Shown: positions 41,243 through 53,439, counted from the stretch's first letter. The stretch is DNA of 64,000 nt from Hirudinaria manillensis (GCA_034509925.1 CM067532.1:4730142-4794141), one strand, 5' to 3'. Numbers and translations are program-made. Notes: generated by a model from the sequence alone, not told the origin.

Positions 41243-41923
41243 TCATGGTCTAAGAGTTGTTACGCCTGAATCCTTGATGCGGCTTCGGGTATCGCTAAAA
41301 AATGTCTTGAGGATGAATATTTCTCCAATACCGACGACCACGATTACGATGGCTTGCAGCACGGAATACATCTGAACGTGTCTATTCAAATTCTCTGCTT
41401 TGTAGCGACTCCGCGATTCTTGGAGGCGATACTGTTGTTGGTAGGACATGATCAAAGTGGCTAGCGAGTGAATAGTTTCAGTTGATTCTTCGGCTTGCGT
41501 GTTCGCACTTGGTCCCTTCTTGCCACCTTCCATAGCGAGGCGTTTGTGTTCTTCAGGGCGCAGCTCAAAATAAATAACTTTGTGACTGACCATTGAGAAC
41601 TCGTTGTTGAAACAGAACTTAAAGGACCCCCAAGATATGTCAAAAGAAAACGAATCACTAGTCTTTCTGGCCTCGTTATAAATATCCAAGCCTGAAGGGG
41701 ATTCGATGGATACGTCGACGTCAAAATTACCTCCTCGCAAGACTTTGTACTCGAAGAGGTATTTCCTGCTGCCTTCGAAATCTTCAAAAAAACACGCCTC
41801 CTGCCCATTTGGCACCTCGATAGTCATGCCGGAGCTCTCGTGACAATACATTTTTGGTAACAACGCCAGACATGCCGAAATTATAACAAACGATTCAAAC
41901 GCTAATTTAATTAACTTAGACAT
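41243..41923 (-). CDS. p24/TMED family cargo receptor (gamma type, TMED1/3/5/7-like)
   Basis: Type I membrane protein of the early secretory pathway that helps load cargo into COPII and COPI vesicles. Intronless, 226 residues. Signal peptide at about 1-27 (VIISACLALLPKMYC). GOLD domain with the two conserved cysteines in EACFFEDF and FKFCFNNEFSMVSHKVIYFEL, which resembles TMED3/7. A coiled-coil segment follows (about 145-185), then a TM segment (VLQAIVIVVVGIGEIFILKTF) and a cytosolic tail starting FFSDTR. The FF COPII-binding motif is present, but no KKxx is seen. Tail to tail with prolyl 4-hydroxylase. Confidence 0.9.
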   Translation of the reverse strand: MSKLIKLAFESFVIISACLALLPKMYCHESSGMTIEVPNGQEACFFEDFEGSRKYLFEYKVLRGGNFDVDVSIESPSGLDIYNEARKTSDSFSFDISWGSFKFCFNNEFSMVSHKVIYFELRPEEHKRLAMEGGKKGPSANTQAEESTETIHSLATLIMSYQQQYRLQESRSRYKAENLNRHVQMYSVLQAIVIVVVGIGEIFILKTFFSDTRSRIKDSGVTTLRP

Positions 41924-43191
41924 AAGGAGGCAGCTTTGCGACTCACATGAGATTTTTTAAAGATTTCAAATCCCGACCGGTGTGCTCTACTCATATTTAA
42001 GGCGGCAGATGGAGAACTGTGAGACCGCCCAGACGTATCTTAAAGCAGTCCAACACGTAAGAAGCCACGTTTGTACTTCATCGATTAGGAAACAGATTTT
42101 ATTGAGTCGTTTTATCAAATGACGCTTGTGCGTGTCACAGGATCAGTCCACTGAAAGAGTATCAGCTCTTATTCAGTACTTCTATGAACGATCACTCTGT
42201 AAAAATTAAGTACTTTATCAATAAATGAAATGGTTAATGCTAATCAACCAACTATAAAGTCTAGATACCCTCAAAGTTTGTTCAGTATTACATTACATTC
42301 AGTATTACAGTATTTAGTTCATCTGATTCCAAAAACCTAGCCATAAATTGCTTTTGAGAAAGCTGCTAAATGTATGCAGGCCAGGCTCATACAAAATATC
42401 TTGGTATTAACTGCATCATATGTATGTCACAACCAGGACAACTCATTAATCCGATTTGCCTTCAAATGGCTACACTCACTGCCCATTCATCTTCATTCTA
42501 CCTTTAAAATTATACTTCTTGCTGTCTAGTCATGGCTAACCAAACGATATCCACTTACATGACATTCTTCATTCATTTATAACCCACATCAACAAGCTCA
42601 TCAATCCAAGAATCAATTCTAAAGTGAACTTCAACAGAACAATGCACTTTTGCAAAGTGAAAACCTTTGAATTTGTTAATGGGCTTTGTCTTTGCTAAAT
42701 ACATTATCTCAAAAAGGTTACTTTTAAAGTCCACTTTAAAACCCTAACTCTAACCATTAACCTAATGTTTTTGTTCAAATGCATCATCAACAACGGAAGA
42801 TGTTCCTAAAAGATCAATCGCAATTTTTCCTGGTAATTAAACAATTCTATATTTAAAGAATATCTTCGTAAGCTGGTCTCATGACAAAAGTAAATAAAAC
42901 CTAGCACAATTTGGGGCAATGAGAAAATACGTTTGAAGAATCATGCTACTTTTGTAAAATCAAACTGGAGATTAACTTTTTCCCTTAAAAGGCTGAAATG
43001 GCATCCATAATTCATAATTCTCAGTCTCCTCCTCAATGTAAGCAAAGCCTTGAAAACTTTAGTACTTTATTACAAAACAAAAAAACCTAGCCTCCATTTT
43101 ACATTGTCATAATTATGCTGTCTACTGTTAATTTTCCTTGTGTGAAGAATTCATTTCTAGTCACTTCTGTCATTCAAAAGAATTAAAATTT
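41924..43191. other. Intergenic stretch, no gene seen
   Basis: AT-rich. I searched the minus strand for a further HYLS1 exon (an LRW-type repeat of the box) and did not find one. Confidence 0.45.
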
Positions 43192-44699
43192 TTAATTAAA
43201 GAGTACAATATAAAAGCTTGTAGTTATTAACAAGTTTAAACTTAAACAAACCTTGGCTAAGACAGGATTGGCCTGACTCATACGTTCTCTTATTCCCCAT
43301 CTCAGTTGATTGCGTCTTTCTTCTCCAGGAATGGGAAATTCATCCCAATATCTTTTGTATTCATGGTACCTCTTAACTGGGTCACATCTGTTTCTGTACT
43401 GATTACCCACATTTACTTTGATTACTGAAAGAATAATTTTTGTTTTAATTTTAAATTATAATAGGATGTTTTGGATATAACATTCAAGATGACTCCTTTC
43501 AAGTTGCCCATCTTAAGCCTTGAAATAGGGAGATTTTAAGAAACACAACTGCTTGCATGGATATACCTCACATGTGAAATTCAGGCAAAATGCAAATAAA
43601 AATAGATAGCATCAAGACCTAACAATATCACATTCTTTATTAAAAACTCTATTAATGAAAATGGTGCAAAAGTTTTTAGGGAGTTCTAACAAACATATAG
43701 CAAGACACTGGAAGATCATGTTAAACATCATCATGACTCCAAGTCATACAACATTATTGATTTTCTTCATAATTATTTATAACTAATTTGTAGATTAGTT
43801 GTACAAGTAGATTAGTTTTATAAGCCAATCATATTTTAAACAAGAAATGAACTTTAACCCGATGATGTTGATGATGCTTCTACTCTGACCTTAAAATAAC
43901 CTAAGTTATGAGCAAAAAATGCATCATTAAAACAAAGAGTTGATCTTACTTGTGGATTGCTAAGAGGTACTCTTGCAGGCATGAGTTCATCAGCATCCAA
44001 TATGGAAAATATTTCACTCATACTGGAGTCATCTGGAATTATAACTCACAATTAATAACTTTTTACTAGTATTTAATATTCTTCTCTCACCAAGCTGCAG
44101 ATCTTTGGTTGATGACCTGCACACTTTTCTCTTAATTTGGTTACTGCTAAAACTTGATGAGCTTTCACAAGGCTCAACATCTTCAAAATTTTGAAAAACA
44201 TTTCCATATGACATTTTCCAGGTGGGTAAACCATTAACCCGTGATACTTTCTGCAAGGAAGTAAGAGTTGAATGCTTGTCCAAATTAAGATGAAAGCATA
44301 AATTACTCTTTTGATATTTTCATTAGCACTTGAATTTTCTTCTGCAATGCAAAATTAAAGCAAAATGAGAAACTCAGCAAATACAACTAGTTTATAGAAA
44401 ACAAACAATTATTACTTTCATTCTCGAAATCCCTAGGACCTTTATTTAAGTTTTTTGTAATCCGCTCAGATTCTTCGATCCGCGAATTTAATTTCACCAG
44501 CTTTTCAAGATCTGTAAACGCCGAAAACGTTAAATACTGTTACATTTAACTTCAACAGTTTTCATATTGTATCTTGTAAAGTGAATAATACAATCGCACC
44601 TTTTTTAAATTGAGCTATTGTTTCATTTGGTAAGTTGCTATAGCCAAAATTCGCCAATTCATATCGTATTTCTTCTTCGGTAAACGGGATGTTTTCCAT
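43192..44699 (-). CDS. HYLS1: HYLS1, centriolar protein needed for cilium formation
   Basis: Centriole protein that binds SAS-4/CPAP and is required for basal body and ciliary-gate assembly. Mutation in human HYLS1 causes hydrolethalus syndrome. Exons: 44600-44699, 44416-44511, 44307-44341, 44091-44250, 43950-44032 and 43192-43398. The N-terminal conserved block ENIPFTEEEIRYELANFGY is followed by SNLPNETIAQFKKDLEKL. The diagnostic HYLS1 box is in the last exon: RCDPVKRYHEYKRYWDEF, then IPGEERRNQLRWGIRERM, against human [30 protein letters not shown]. The last acceptor (TAATCAG/TACAG) keeps the frame but has a poor pyrimidine tract; a stronger CAG upstream is out of frame. The read-through end VCLSLNLLITTS may instead be intron, with a final exon missed. 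About 226 residues as drawn, somewhat short against 299 in human. Confidence 0.85.
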
Positions 44700-46257
44700 G
44701 TTGGTAGCAAATTACATTTAAAATCTTGAAGGCACCTTGTTTATAAAAGCGTTGCTAATGACCTAAAATAAATTCAACAAAATCAGAAGTTTCAATAATT
44801 AACTATTTAAATTAATTCATTTTCAGATTTTTGAAAATAAGTCGTCGATGAATCTCTAAAATATTTATAATTATTCGACACAATATTGTCTTCGAAACTC
44901 GGGTTTAGCCAGCTTATCCATCCGATTCGAACGAAAATGCGACATTTTCAAGATAAATTAGACAGAATATAAAGTCTGGCCAAACATCCCTCAAAATTAT
45001 CGATTTATGTTAATTTGTTATTCTATCCTACCTTTTCTAATGAATATAGCATACATAACAGGGTGAACAAAAACCATGAGGACAATAATCTGTTGGTAGG
45101 TAATATTTTATTAGGGTCGTGCGTAATTATATGGCCAGGACAGAAATGACATTAAATCCGATAACTCGCTAAATAAAAGTTCGACGTCAATAAATCTTAC
45201 GTCACTTTATCGCGCAAAAACATAATTTGAGGGTTTTTAAAGACATCCATCAACCAATAAAACAAGTTGCTGATGGCGTGAAGTCTATTCTCTGAAATTT
45301 CTATCGCTGACAAAAACCAACTCGGGGGCATATTTTATCAACTTTCAGATTATTTCCTAGGTTAGTAAGTAGAGTATGGTTAAGTAGTATCACATTTTAA
45401 ACAAGGTTTCTGAACAATTGGGCCATCCACAAAAAGACCTCTGCAAAAATGTGCTTCCCCTTGCTCGCTTTTGTCTTACAAGTTCTAACAGGCCTTTAAA
45501 ATGAAGTTGAGGACCATGAAGATCATCTACTTCCAGCTTAAGAGTAGTCGTTTGCTTTGAGAGATTCGTTCCAAAAAGGGAATGTCACATGACTCAAAAT
45601 ATGCAGCTTTAAGAAGATAATTATAATAAAACCAAACTAGTTAGTTAACCTTAAGAATATGTTTAAAATGCAACAAGAGAAAATTAGGAAAAGGTGAAGT
45701 AAGTTGCAAACAAATCAAAGATGTCCAACAAAATATCAGAAAGCAGTTTTAGAAAATTGAATGACATACACCACCGATGATAATGTGTCGACGTTCACAA
45801 GAATAACAAAGCTTGTAGCTGGGTACTATTAACATTTTTTACAAGTAGAAACTATTGGTTGTAGAATCACAGAAATCTTATCTGATTTGCTAAAATTTTC
45901 CATAGAAATCATTTAAGATGCAATGGAACAGGAAATGTGGCTTCAATCAATTGGAGCTCCAAACCAGGAAAATTGCAATAAAAACCCCAAATATAATAAT
46001 TGACAAATCTCAGACATGATGACTCCCAAGTCGACCATGCATTGGTTAATAATGAAAATGCTTCAATAATAAAAGATAATGTTAAACTAAAGTTGAATTA
46101 AAATGATTAAATAGAATTGGAATTCAATTTTACCACATTTACTCAAATTAATTAATTAATTAAAGATTTTAATGGAATAGAATATCTCCTCTACATCATA
46201 AATACAGTGACATTCTGAAATTTATCATTCACACCAGATGACTACTGTACAGAAAAA
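44700..46257. other. Intergenic stretch, no gene seen
   Basis: AT-rich. It holds the HYLS1 promoter side and the 3' region of the seven-TM gene. An imperfect X-box-like dodecamer, GTTGCTAATGAC, is at 44751-44762. Confidence 0.45.
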
Positions 46258-48192
46258 CTATTCAAATTCATCACAGTCATCGTCGTCATCATCTGGCAAC
46301 CAGAAATTGCTGATGTAACCTGTCAAAAGAAAGTCATAATATATTAGACTTGTTGGGTGAAATTTTGGCTAATCACCAGCATTCAATAGCAATGGATATA
46401 GTACATCATATTTGTAACCCAGCCTGCACCCCATCAGGAATCACCATGTAGGGGCCCAGTTTTGATGCTAGGTCAAATAAGAAGTGCCTTGATATTAAAA
46501 AAACATGAAGCAATCTAAGAACTGGTCAAATGCAATATAATCAGTGTTAATTTATCAACAAAATTGCAACAACCTCTGGACTGATGCTTATTGACTCTAT
46601 AGTTCATAACTTTGGAACCCTGGGAATTGAAGATCAAATACTTTTGGGTGGGCCACAGCAGGTGGATCGTCACGCAGAAAGACAAGAAGTCCGCCGAATA
46701 GCACATGCCTGTCGCAAAAAGAAGGAATCAGATGCAATTTAGGACCGCATGTCGAAAAGTATATAATTACTGAGAAGGGTCTTGACTCTCCAGAAGGATG
46801 AGATTTGTGAACAAATTATGGCAACAAGAGGCAGGTAGATGAACCACACCAGAAACCCGGCTCCAAAATGAAGATAAAATCTAGATTTCAAAAATCCAAC
46901 ATCTGCCAAGAACGTGGATCTCAGTTCCCAAAGAAACCAGAGCATGATGCAGATGCGGAAAGTCAAGATCAAGAATCCCGGCCAGGTCTGCCACTCGTCA
47001 ACGTCTGCTATGAATTCCACCTCAATCTGAAAAAAAAAACAACAAACAAACAAATTTTACAGCAATTTCTGAATAATTTCTAGGAGAGATTGGATCTCAC
47101 CAAGTTCCAAGTGAAGAGAGCAACGTTGGCGACGGTATATGCCAGCCAAACAGTGACAACAAAAATTAATTTTATTAATGGCAACTTCATGCAACTAACA
47201 GCCATCCCCTTGACAACTAACAACAACAAAAGCATGAATGAACTCTGTGCAAGAAGATCAAAAAACATTCCTACTGTCACGAGTTTCTCGATTCCCACCC
47301 CGTTGTTGGCAAACGTCAAAAAGTGAATGAAATTGAACAGAATACCAGAGAATTCCAACAGGAGGCAGAAAAACAATAAAAAAGCCACCATGTGTTGCTT
47401 AATTGCAAAAGCATAACATTGCACGGGAATCAAAAATACGTACAGAATAAAGAAAACCATGTATAATTCTAGCACATCAAAATGTTCTATAGAAAATTGA
47501 TGCTCAAAAAAATTTGAGCTCTTCCTTTCTGGTGATCCATTGACAAACCAAAGGTCATATGTTAGCTCCATGTGAGGCAAATTTTTGGTTTCAACCCAGT
47601 CACAAGATTTTTCAGTAACATTGCGGTGACAAGCAACCAGGCTTACGTACCAGTATCTGAATAATAACCATCATTATATATAACAAAAATTATAAAATGA
47701 GCCAATGATTAATCAGCTAAACCTTGGTTGTAATGTATCTTGAACTTGAAATGTGAACTGACTGCTCGGTACGACACTTCCAGGAAGTTCATCTCGGCAC
47801 AATTCGTTTTCTTTACACGGTACAAATCTTATGATATCATCTGTACCCTGTTTATTACAGTCTCTATCCCAAGCTATTTTATCTATTTGCGAGAACATAG
47901 AAGAACACACTTTTGAAGTGCGTTTTGTAAAGAAATTAATAAAATATTCGCTATCGAGAACAACAAAAGCTATTTCGTAAGTTCTAGGGCTATTGCTTGT
48001 AATGTTTCCGTAAATGTATCCTCGGGTTGACGTCTCCTCTTTATCCGTTTGTTGAAAACCAAACTTAACAAGAAATTTGTAGAATTCTGACGTATTCCAT
48101 TTTCCAGATAAATGTAATCCATCGGCGGCATGCCAAGTGCAAAATAGAAAAATTACAATCTTTGCGGCAAAGGAAATCTTGTTAAAACACAT
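46258..48192 (-). CDS. GPR180/TMEM145-family GOLD-domain seven-transmembrane protein
   Basis: Member of the family containing GPR180 (intimal thickness-related receptor) and TMEM145, membrane proteins with a luminal or extracellular GOLD-like domain and seven TM helices; the exact function is unsettled. Five exons with closing phases: 47723-48192, 47101-47656, 46771-47026, 46574-46708, 46258-46319, coding for 492 residues. Signal peptide (about 1-25), then LSGKWNTSEFYKFLVKFGF, a cysteine-containing ectodomain, the RYWYVSLVAC motif (human TMEM145 RWWYIALSKC), YDLWFVNG, and TM helices from about residue 225. FNFIHFLTFANNGVG corresponds to GPR180 ANYIHFSSYSKDGIG. The last exon adds an acidic tail with six consecutive Asp (PDDDDDDCDEFE). 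I cannot decide between the two vertebrate paralogues. Confidence 0.88.
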
Positions 48193-49482
48193 ATGGAAAA
48201 ATTTTCTGGCAACTTAAGACGATAAACACAGATATGTTAGACGATAAACACAGATGTATTAGTTTAAGTCTCCATTTAGTTTGAGTGACGGATTGCAAAA
48301 TTCTCTGGTAACTTCAGTATTTTAGTTTTTTGTTTTAATAAATTACTACGTTAACGCTTTTGTTTTATTGCATTAAAAAAATTAAAGTAGTAAAAATTAT
48401 GACTGGTGGCAATTAAAACAAATCATTGAAATAAACTTGACTTCTATTTTCGAAATTCAAATTTAATAACAATATAAATTTGTATATTTAAATGCAGTTT
48501 TCGTATAAATAGCCGATTAAACCGATTTTGTAATTAATGGGTATAAGAGTAGATAATATTAATACGCTAAGACCAAAAAGATGCACCTGGTTAAATGTTC
48601 ATTTAAATGAGAATGTTAATGAGCGAATTCTCTATTCAATATCAGCCTTTGAAATATTATGGTCCTTTTATGGCCCTTTGACTGATTGTGAAAATAAATA
48701 CATAAAAATATAAATGATTTTGAAACAACAACATTTCTTCATCACCACCATATTTTCATCATTATTTCACCATCATCAATTTTTCACAATTTTTTGACCA
48801 TCACCACATTTCCGTCATATTTTATTTTACTTACCGCATCACCATCTTCATTTTTCAATCATCACCATTTTTTCATCACCACGATATTTTCACCATTTTT
48901 CTCCTTCATCACATTTCCACCATTTTTTAATGCCATCTCAGGTTTTTTGCAAATAATCATGCAGTCAAAAATGAATTGCGATAGGATGAATAAATTAAAA
49001 TGATTATAATTAAATGACATATTTCTTAAACTTTAGTGAACATGCGTGATTCAATTGTCAAAAGCAGGTTTTTTTCCTTAACTCCGCTGACCACTAAACA
49101 GTTATAGTGATATTAATATACTGCTAGCGATGTCAATTGTTGCTACTTTTCTTGTAAAATATAATCGCCATGCTTAAAGCTTTACTTTTCTTTTAAAACG
49201 GATTTTTTTCTATTTTTTACGGTCGCTCACATAAAGAATGCCCAAGCGATGAAGTGCCGATTCTAATAACAATATATTTAAGGCTTTAAAATGATTTATT
49301 CTGGAATATTACAAACTACAAAAATCTAAATATGTGTAGTCTTTTATTTTATCACAGCTGCAATACTCTAAAAATATTGTGGAACTAAACTCAAGTAACA
49401 ACGAATTACACAACAAATATATAAAATAACTAAATTTTATCTCCCTCTCGATAATTTCGCGGAACTATTGTTAATGTGTTCA
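48193..49482. other. Intergenic region with a CATCACCATTTT-type minisatellite
   Basis: From about 48729 to 48935 the sequence is an irregular array of CATCACCA(T)nTTTC-type units on the plus strand. The rest is AT-rich without genes. Minus-strand AATAAA signals (TTTATT at 49295-49300 and about 49342) may end the INSM1-type transcript. Confidence 0.55.
48729..48935. repeat. Irregular minisatellite of CATCACCATTTT-like units
   Basis: Repeated CATCACCA, CATCATCA and TTTTTCA blocks alternate at about 12-25 bp with length variation. One frame stays open across it only because the repeat lacks stops. Confidence 0.6.
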
Positions 49483-50703
49483 TCAACTCGTCATTTTCGC
49501 AGTTTTCGAAAGATTCAGAGCTAGTTCCTGACATGGTTCATGGCTAAAGTTGAAGACCTGTGACCCTTTAAAGTCGCACAGAAGTTTGGAAGGGAATAAT
49601 TTCTGGAGGGCAACATTGGATTCAAGGAGATCGGAAATGACTCGACTTTTCATGATCTTGTTACATAGTGTATTAGGAAGATCAAAGTTTGTGGGAGACT
49701 TAATTGGTGCGACTTTTGTTTTCTTCGTACAATGAAGTTTGATTTCCTGTTGAGGTTTGTGCCATCTTCTATGCGATGCGAGGTTGGCAGGACAGTTGAA
49801 GACTTTGTCACATTCAGGACACTTGTATTCCACGTGGGCAATCCTCGAGCAACGGTGCTGAGCCAATCTAAAGGCGTCTTCATACTTCTCTCTGCACAAC
49901 TGACAAACGTATTCACCAATTTTGTTCTCGATTTTCTCCAACTCAGCTTTGGCTTCGGGCGTGACTTCAACAAGGTTAAAACACAGATCAATGTCTCCAC
50001 CTCTGCTAACGTCGCTTTCTTCATCCAAGTCTTTAATATAAGTTCCCGAAACAGGAGAAATTTTCAACTCATCGACGAGAACTTTGCGTCTCTTCTTTGC
50101 ATTGTTGACAATATTGTACTTTCTCTTGACTGTCTTGGAGTAGCTTCTATTGACACTTTCGCTGTCATCTCCGAACAAGGGTTTGGAGGAATCCTCGGGG
50201 AAGCAGGTCTCCTTAGAATTTTGATCGTCGAAACTCTTGAACGAAGATGTCGTCTTATCTTCATCCATCGCGGACGTTAGGAATGGATAAGAAGGCGGAA
50301 AGTAAAACGGAGAGAACCTATGACCGGGGTTATCAAAGAAATTATTTTTATTCGAACCTCCGTGAATCACCGATAACAAGGTAGCCTGACGGCGGAAAAA
50401 TTCGTTGTAAGCACTGATTCTGTCGTTGAGATGAGCAAATGGGTGAGTCATGAGAACGGAAGGTAAGCCAATGAATCCACAAAGCGGTCTTTCAGTCTCC
50501 ATCTTGCTGGCGCCAGAAACTGGACTTCGACAGTAGCCAGAATCTGGAGAGAGATGAAGTTCTTTGTCGCTCGAAGAAGTGCAGTCCGCATTGAACAACT
50601 CCTCTGCGTTTAAATTTTCTTCTCTATCTCTTTCATCTTCCATCCTTCCTTCGACCTTCTTTTCTTCGCTTTCCAATCTTTTCACCAAGAATCCCCTGGG
50701 CAT
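49483..50703 (-). CDS. INSM1: INSM1/nerfin/EGL-46-type SNAG zinc-finger repressor
   Basis: Transcriptional repressor of neuronal and neuroendocrine differentiation in other animals. Intronless, 406 residues. The start is fixed by the N-terminal SNAG motif MPRGFLVKR, identical to INSM1, which recruits LSD1/CoREST. A basic stretch ([15 protein letters not shown], about 193-207) and the conserved KISPVSG lie mid-protein. The zinc fingers [20 protein letters not shown] (about 264-290) and [19 protein letters not shown] plus RRWHKP (293-317) are nearly identical to fingers 1-2 of INSM1. The remaining C-terminal 90 residues contain no further C2H2 finger, while vertebrate INSM1 has five in all. Whether downstream fingers were lost or sit on a separate exon is open, but the stop after SKTAKMTS looks genuine. 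Confidence 0.92.
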   Translation of the reverse strand: MPRGFLVKRLESEEKKVEGRMEDERDREENLNAEELFNADCTSSSDKELHLSPDSGYCRSPVSGASKMETERPLCGFIGLPSVLMTHPFAHLNDRISAYNEFFRRQATLLSVIHGGSNKNNFFDNPGHRFSPFYFPPSYPFLTSAMDEDKTTSSFKSFDDQNSKETCFPEDSSKPLFGDDSESVNRSYSKTVKRKYNIVNNAKKRRKVLVDELKISPVSGTYIKDLDEESDVSRGGDIDLCFNLVEVTPEAKAELEKIENKIGEYVCQLCREKYEDAFRLAQHRCSRIAHVEYKCPECDKVFNCPANLASHRRWHKPQQEIKLHCTKKTKVAPIKSPTNFDLPNTLCNKIMKSRVISDLLESNVALQKLFPSKLLCDFKGSQVFNFSHEPCQELALNLSKTAKMTS

Positions 50704-50790
50704 CGCAGGAAAACGCAGTTTTATTTATAAAGGAACTCTCCGCCAAAACGAGTCCACTAGTGGAACGAATTGCTTCACAGAGTGGACGCT

Positions 50791-50800
50791 CCTTTTTATA
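50791..50800 (-). promoter_or_regulatory. TATA box of the INSM1-type gene
   Basis: The minus strand reads TATAAAAAGG about 90 nt before the ATG at 50703, which would place the start site near 50763. A second TATAAATA at about 50724-50731 is too close to the ATG to be the main one. Confidence 0.5.
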
Positions 50801-51871
50801 TTCGCAACGCTTTGCGACCATCCTCGAAGCTCCGCCCCTGCCGTCAATCCAATAGAAATGAAGTGTGTCAACCGCACCAGAAACAATGAAGGCCCCGCCC
50901 AAACACGTGCCCCTGCGACAAAGAACCGTTACAAAGCGACAGGTGGGAAGCACAATGGAGCGATTGATAAGTAGACAAAGGAGGAAGACATTCACAGCTG
51001 CTCACAATCCAGGGAACTGGTTCGGGTTGGGCTTCCATTCCCCGATTTTGTTTTTTGTTATTTTGCATTAAAAAATCGTGCACCTTGCGGCAATATCATT
51101 TCATCGCGGCAAGTCACAATGCTCTGCCAGCAGTTTCCGTCGAGTAAAAGTGAAACACGTTGTTCAAGAAAGAAAAGTAAAAAGGAATTTCGGATGATTT
51201 AACTTCATTTGATTCTGCATTTCACTCTCCGAATATTTCATTCGTCAGTGGTTACCAGGAGACATTTCCGAGTGACCCGAAACTCCACGACAATAGAGTT
51301 GGAGCAGGTGACCGATGGAGGTGAGTGCGTGTCAGCGAGTATGAACAGTTACACGACACATGCCAGCGGGTGAGACAATGCAAACAACAAGCAGCTCTGA
51401 ACACATCTGTTGCCAAAGTGGGACTCGGAGTGCTTCCGAACAATCGCATTGTTAAAACCGTTGTCACACTCCAATTAATTTCTCATCTTTGAACTTGACC
51501 TGTGAAAGCGTGAAAAGATTGTAAAAGTAAAAAGTTTAATTTAACTCTTAATAATTCAGAATTCAACGATTCTATTAACAGTTTAACTCCTCAAAGTCTA
51601 CTTTTGAAAGTTTTGATTCAACTTTTAAAGTTTATTTAAAAAGAAAAAAACTCAAGATAAACAATCGAAAAATGGAATTTTAAAGTGGAATCAATACCGT
51701 TATAAGAGTCTCACAATAAACACGTGACGCACCGTCTACCTTTAAGACATCAGACCGCACCAGGCGGGAACCCGGGTAGCGGTGCCTCGGGTTCAACAAA
51801 GCCTTTATGCGGAGCCAACAAAGGCGGCAGATGCTCTTCGCGAAAATCTTTCCAGCGGGAAACGAAGCGTC

Positions 51872-51893
51872 ATCGATCTCCATGGAGATCGAT
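51872..51893. repeat. Perfect 22-nt palindrome
   Basis: The sequence is centred on CCATGG and flanked by ATCGATCT and AGATCGAT, so both strands read the same. It lies inside the GC-rich island. Confidence 0.85.
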
Positions 51894-51959
51894 TCTGAAA
51901 ACGAAGCTCGTGGCATCCACTACATTTGGAGTCGTCGGACTGATCACTTGTTGTTCTCC

Positions 51960-51990
51960 TGCGGTTGCTAGGCGGTTGCTAAGCGGTTGA
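51960..51990. repeat. Three tandem GCGGTTGCTA-like units
   Basis: The units read GCGGTTGCTA, GGCGGTTGCTA and AGCGGTTGAT in a row. They resemble half sites (GTTGCY) of RFX X-boxes, but no inverted second half is present. Confidence 0.55.
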
Positions 51991-53439
51991 TCGCATGCAC
52001 TTGTTATGCTGATGAAGTGATTGTAAAGAGAAGGACGCACCTGTCGACCACCATTTGCGTGTTGCGAGTTCTTTGTTAGAGGAAAATATCGACTTCCCTC
52101 AGCTCATATCACTCTCATCATTATCTAAATGAACTAATTGATAAATAATCGCTTTAATTTTAATTAATTCAAAATAAATTTCCATAAAAATAATTTGCTT
52201 TCAATTGTTCGACCTAAGACCATAGAAATGCCATTCGATTAAATAGACATAAAAACCGCTAAATGGCTTACGTTGTGGACGATAATGGGTTACACGAATT
52301 TATCGATGGTTGACATGTTCCTTTTGGAATCATTTGCTTCATGGAATGACAGGGGATCTGCTTAAATATTGAAATATTCTCCTCACAAACTTTACAATGG
52401 TCGCCATATTGAACAATAGTATGCAAATTAATTCAATTTAAAACGTTTTCGTGAAACTTGTCAATTGATTCGTTTTCGTACCTGGGTTTTCGGTCGGTTC
52501 ACCTGAGCCTTGATTATGCAACAATTAACAGTCGTTGAAACAATGTTTTATAATTGCTCACTTATTTTTTACTTGGTGAGAGGATGCCCAAGTGATTGTA
52601 ATAAAAAATATAAATCGCCGAATATGGGTCCAGAGTAATTATCATGACCATCAGCGGTGGGAGTACGTGAGCACCATTAAAGTTATGATTTATTCTGCGC
52701 AGTCTTAAAGTGCAGATCCTCCTTTATGGTGTGAGATTGTCAAACGAGTATGAATGAAAGTAATTTCTAAGGAAGAATCTACTGGAAGGATCTTTGCTCG
52801 CCAGCGGGTGTAGACTTAATTTCCGGTAAATATTTTGTCCCAAGAAATACGACGTGCATGTAATGTTTCCACTTTTATGAATTCAGCGGAAGCGCAGGTT
52901 CTTAAGCGGAGTGCAGCATCTCAAGAATTAAGCGCCAACTTCCTTCAATTTTCTTCGTCTCTCGATCTACCCGACCATCCGTCTATTTATTTGGGAATGT
53001 TTTCAAATTAATATAAAGATATTTGCAGACTCAATTTATTATCCATCGACGGAAATTTCGGACTTGCATGTACCAATGGCAGAGAGGATATTTCGCCCGG
53101 GGTAAAATGTCCAAATTCGCACTCCTCGGCTGCCCTTCCCAATGCCCTTCTGTTAGCATCCAGCAACATCCTACAATCGCAATTACCTGTGCACAATTCT
53201 TCCCCATCAGCATCTGTGGCATAAAAGTATCCAAATTGTAAACTTTGACGGACGACATGCTGTAGATCAAAATCTTCACTCGCAAGGAGAGTTTGTGTGG
53301 AAGTGTTTAATTAAACAGTTTAATCAATAGATTTTAATTAAACAGTTTAACCAATAGGCAATAGACGAACGCGGGACTTTAATCCAGTAAACAGCTATAC
53401 ATATACATACATGTATTGATTGAAACTCTTGCACTAGCA

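Larger units (their letters stand above)
50801..53430. other. Intergenic stretch upstream of the INSM1-type gene
   Basis: No gene recognised. A GC-rich island at 51740-51990 contains a perfect 22-nt palindrome (51872-51893) and three tandem GCGGTTGCTA-like units (about 51960-51990). It has open frames on both strands but no family match. Confidence 0.45.

Noticed and set aside
48794-49003. Phe/Ser/Thr-rich 69-codon frame
   Set aside because: Runs through the CATCACCATTTT minisatellite, which lacks stops in that frame.
49732-50280. 182-codon plus-strand frame opposite the INSM1-type gene
   Set aside because: Antisense shadow of a real coding exon; no domain.
51724-51990. GC-rich segment considered as a tRNA because of GGGTTCAA
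   Set aside because: No cloverleaf arms or acceptor stem can be formed around it.
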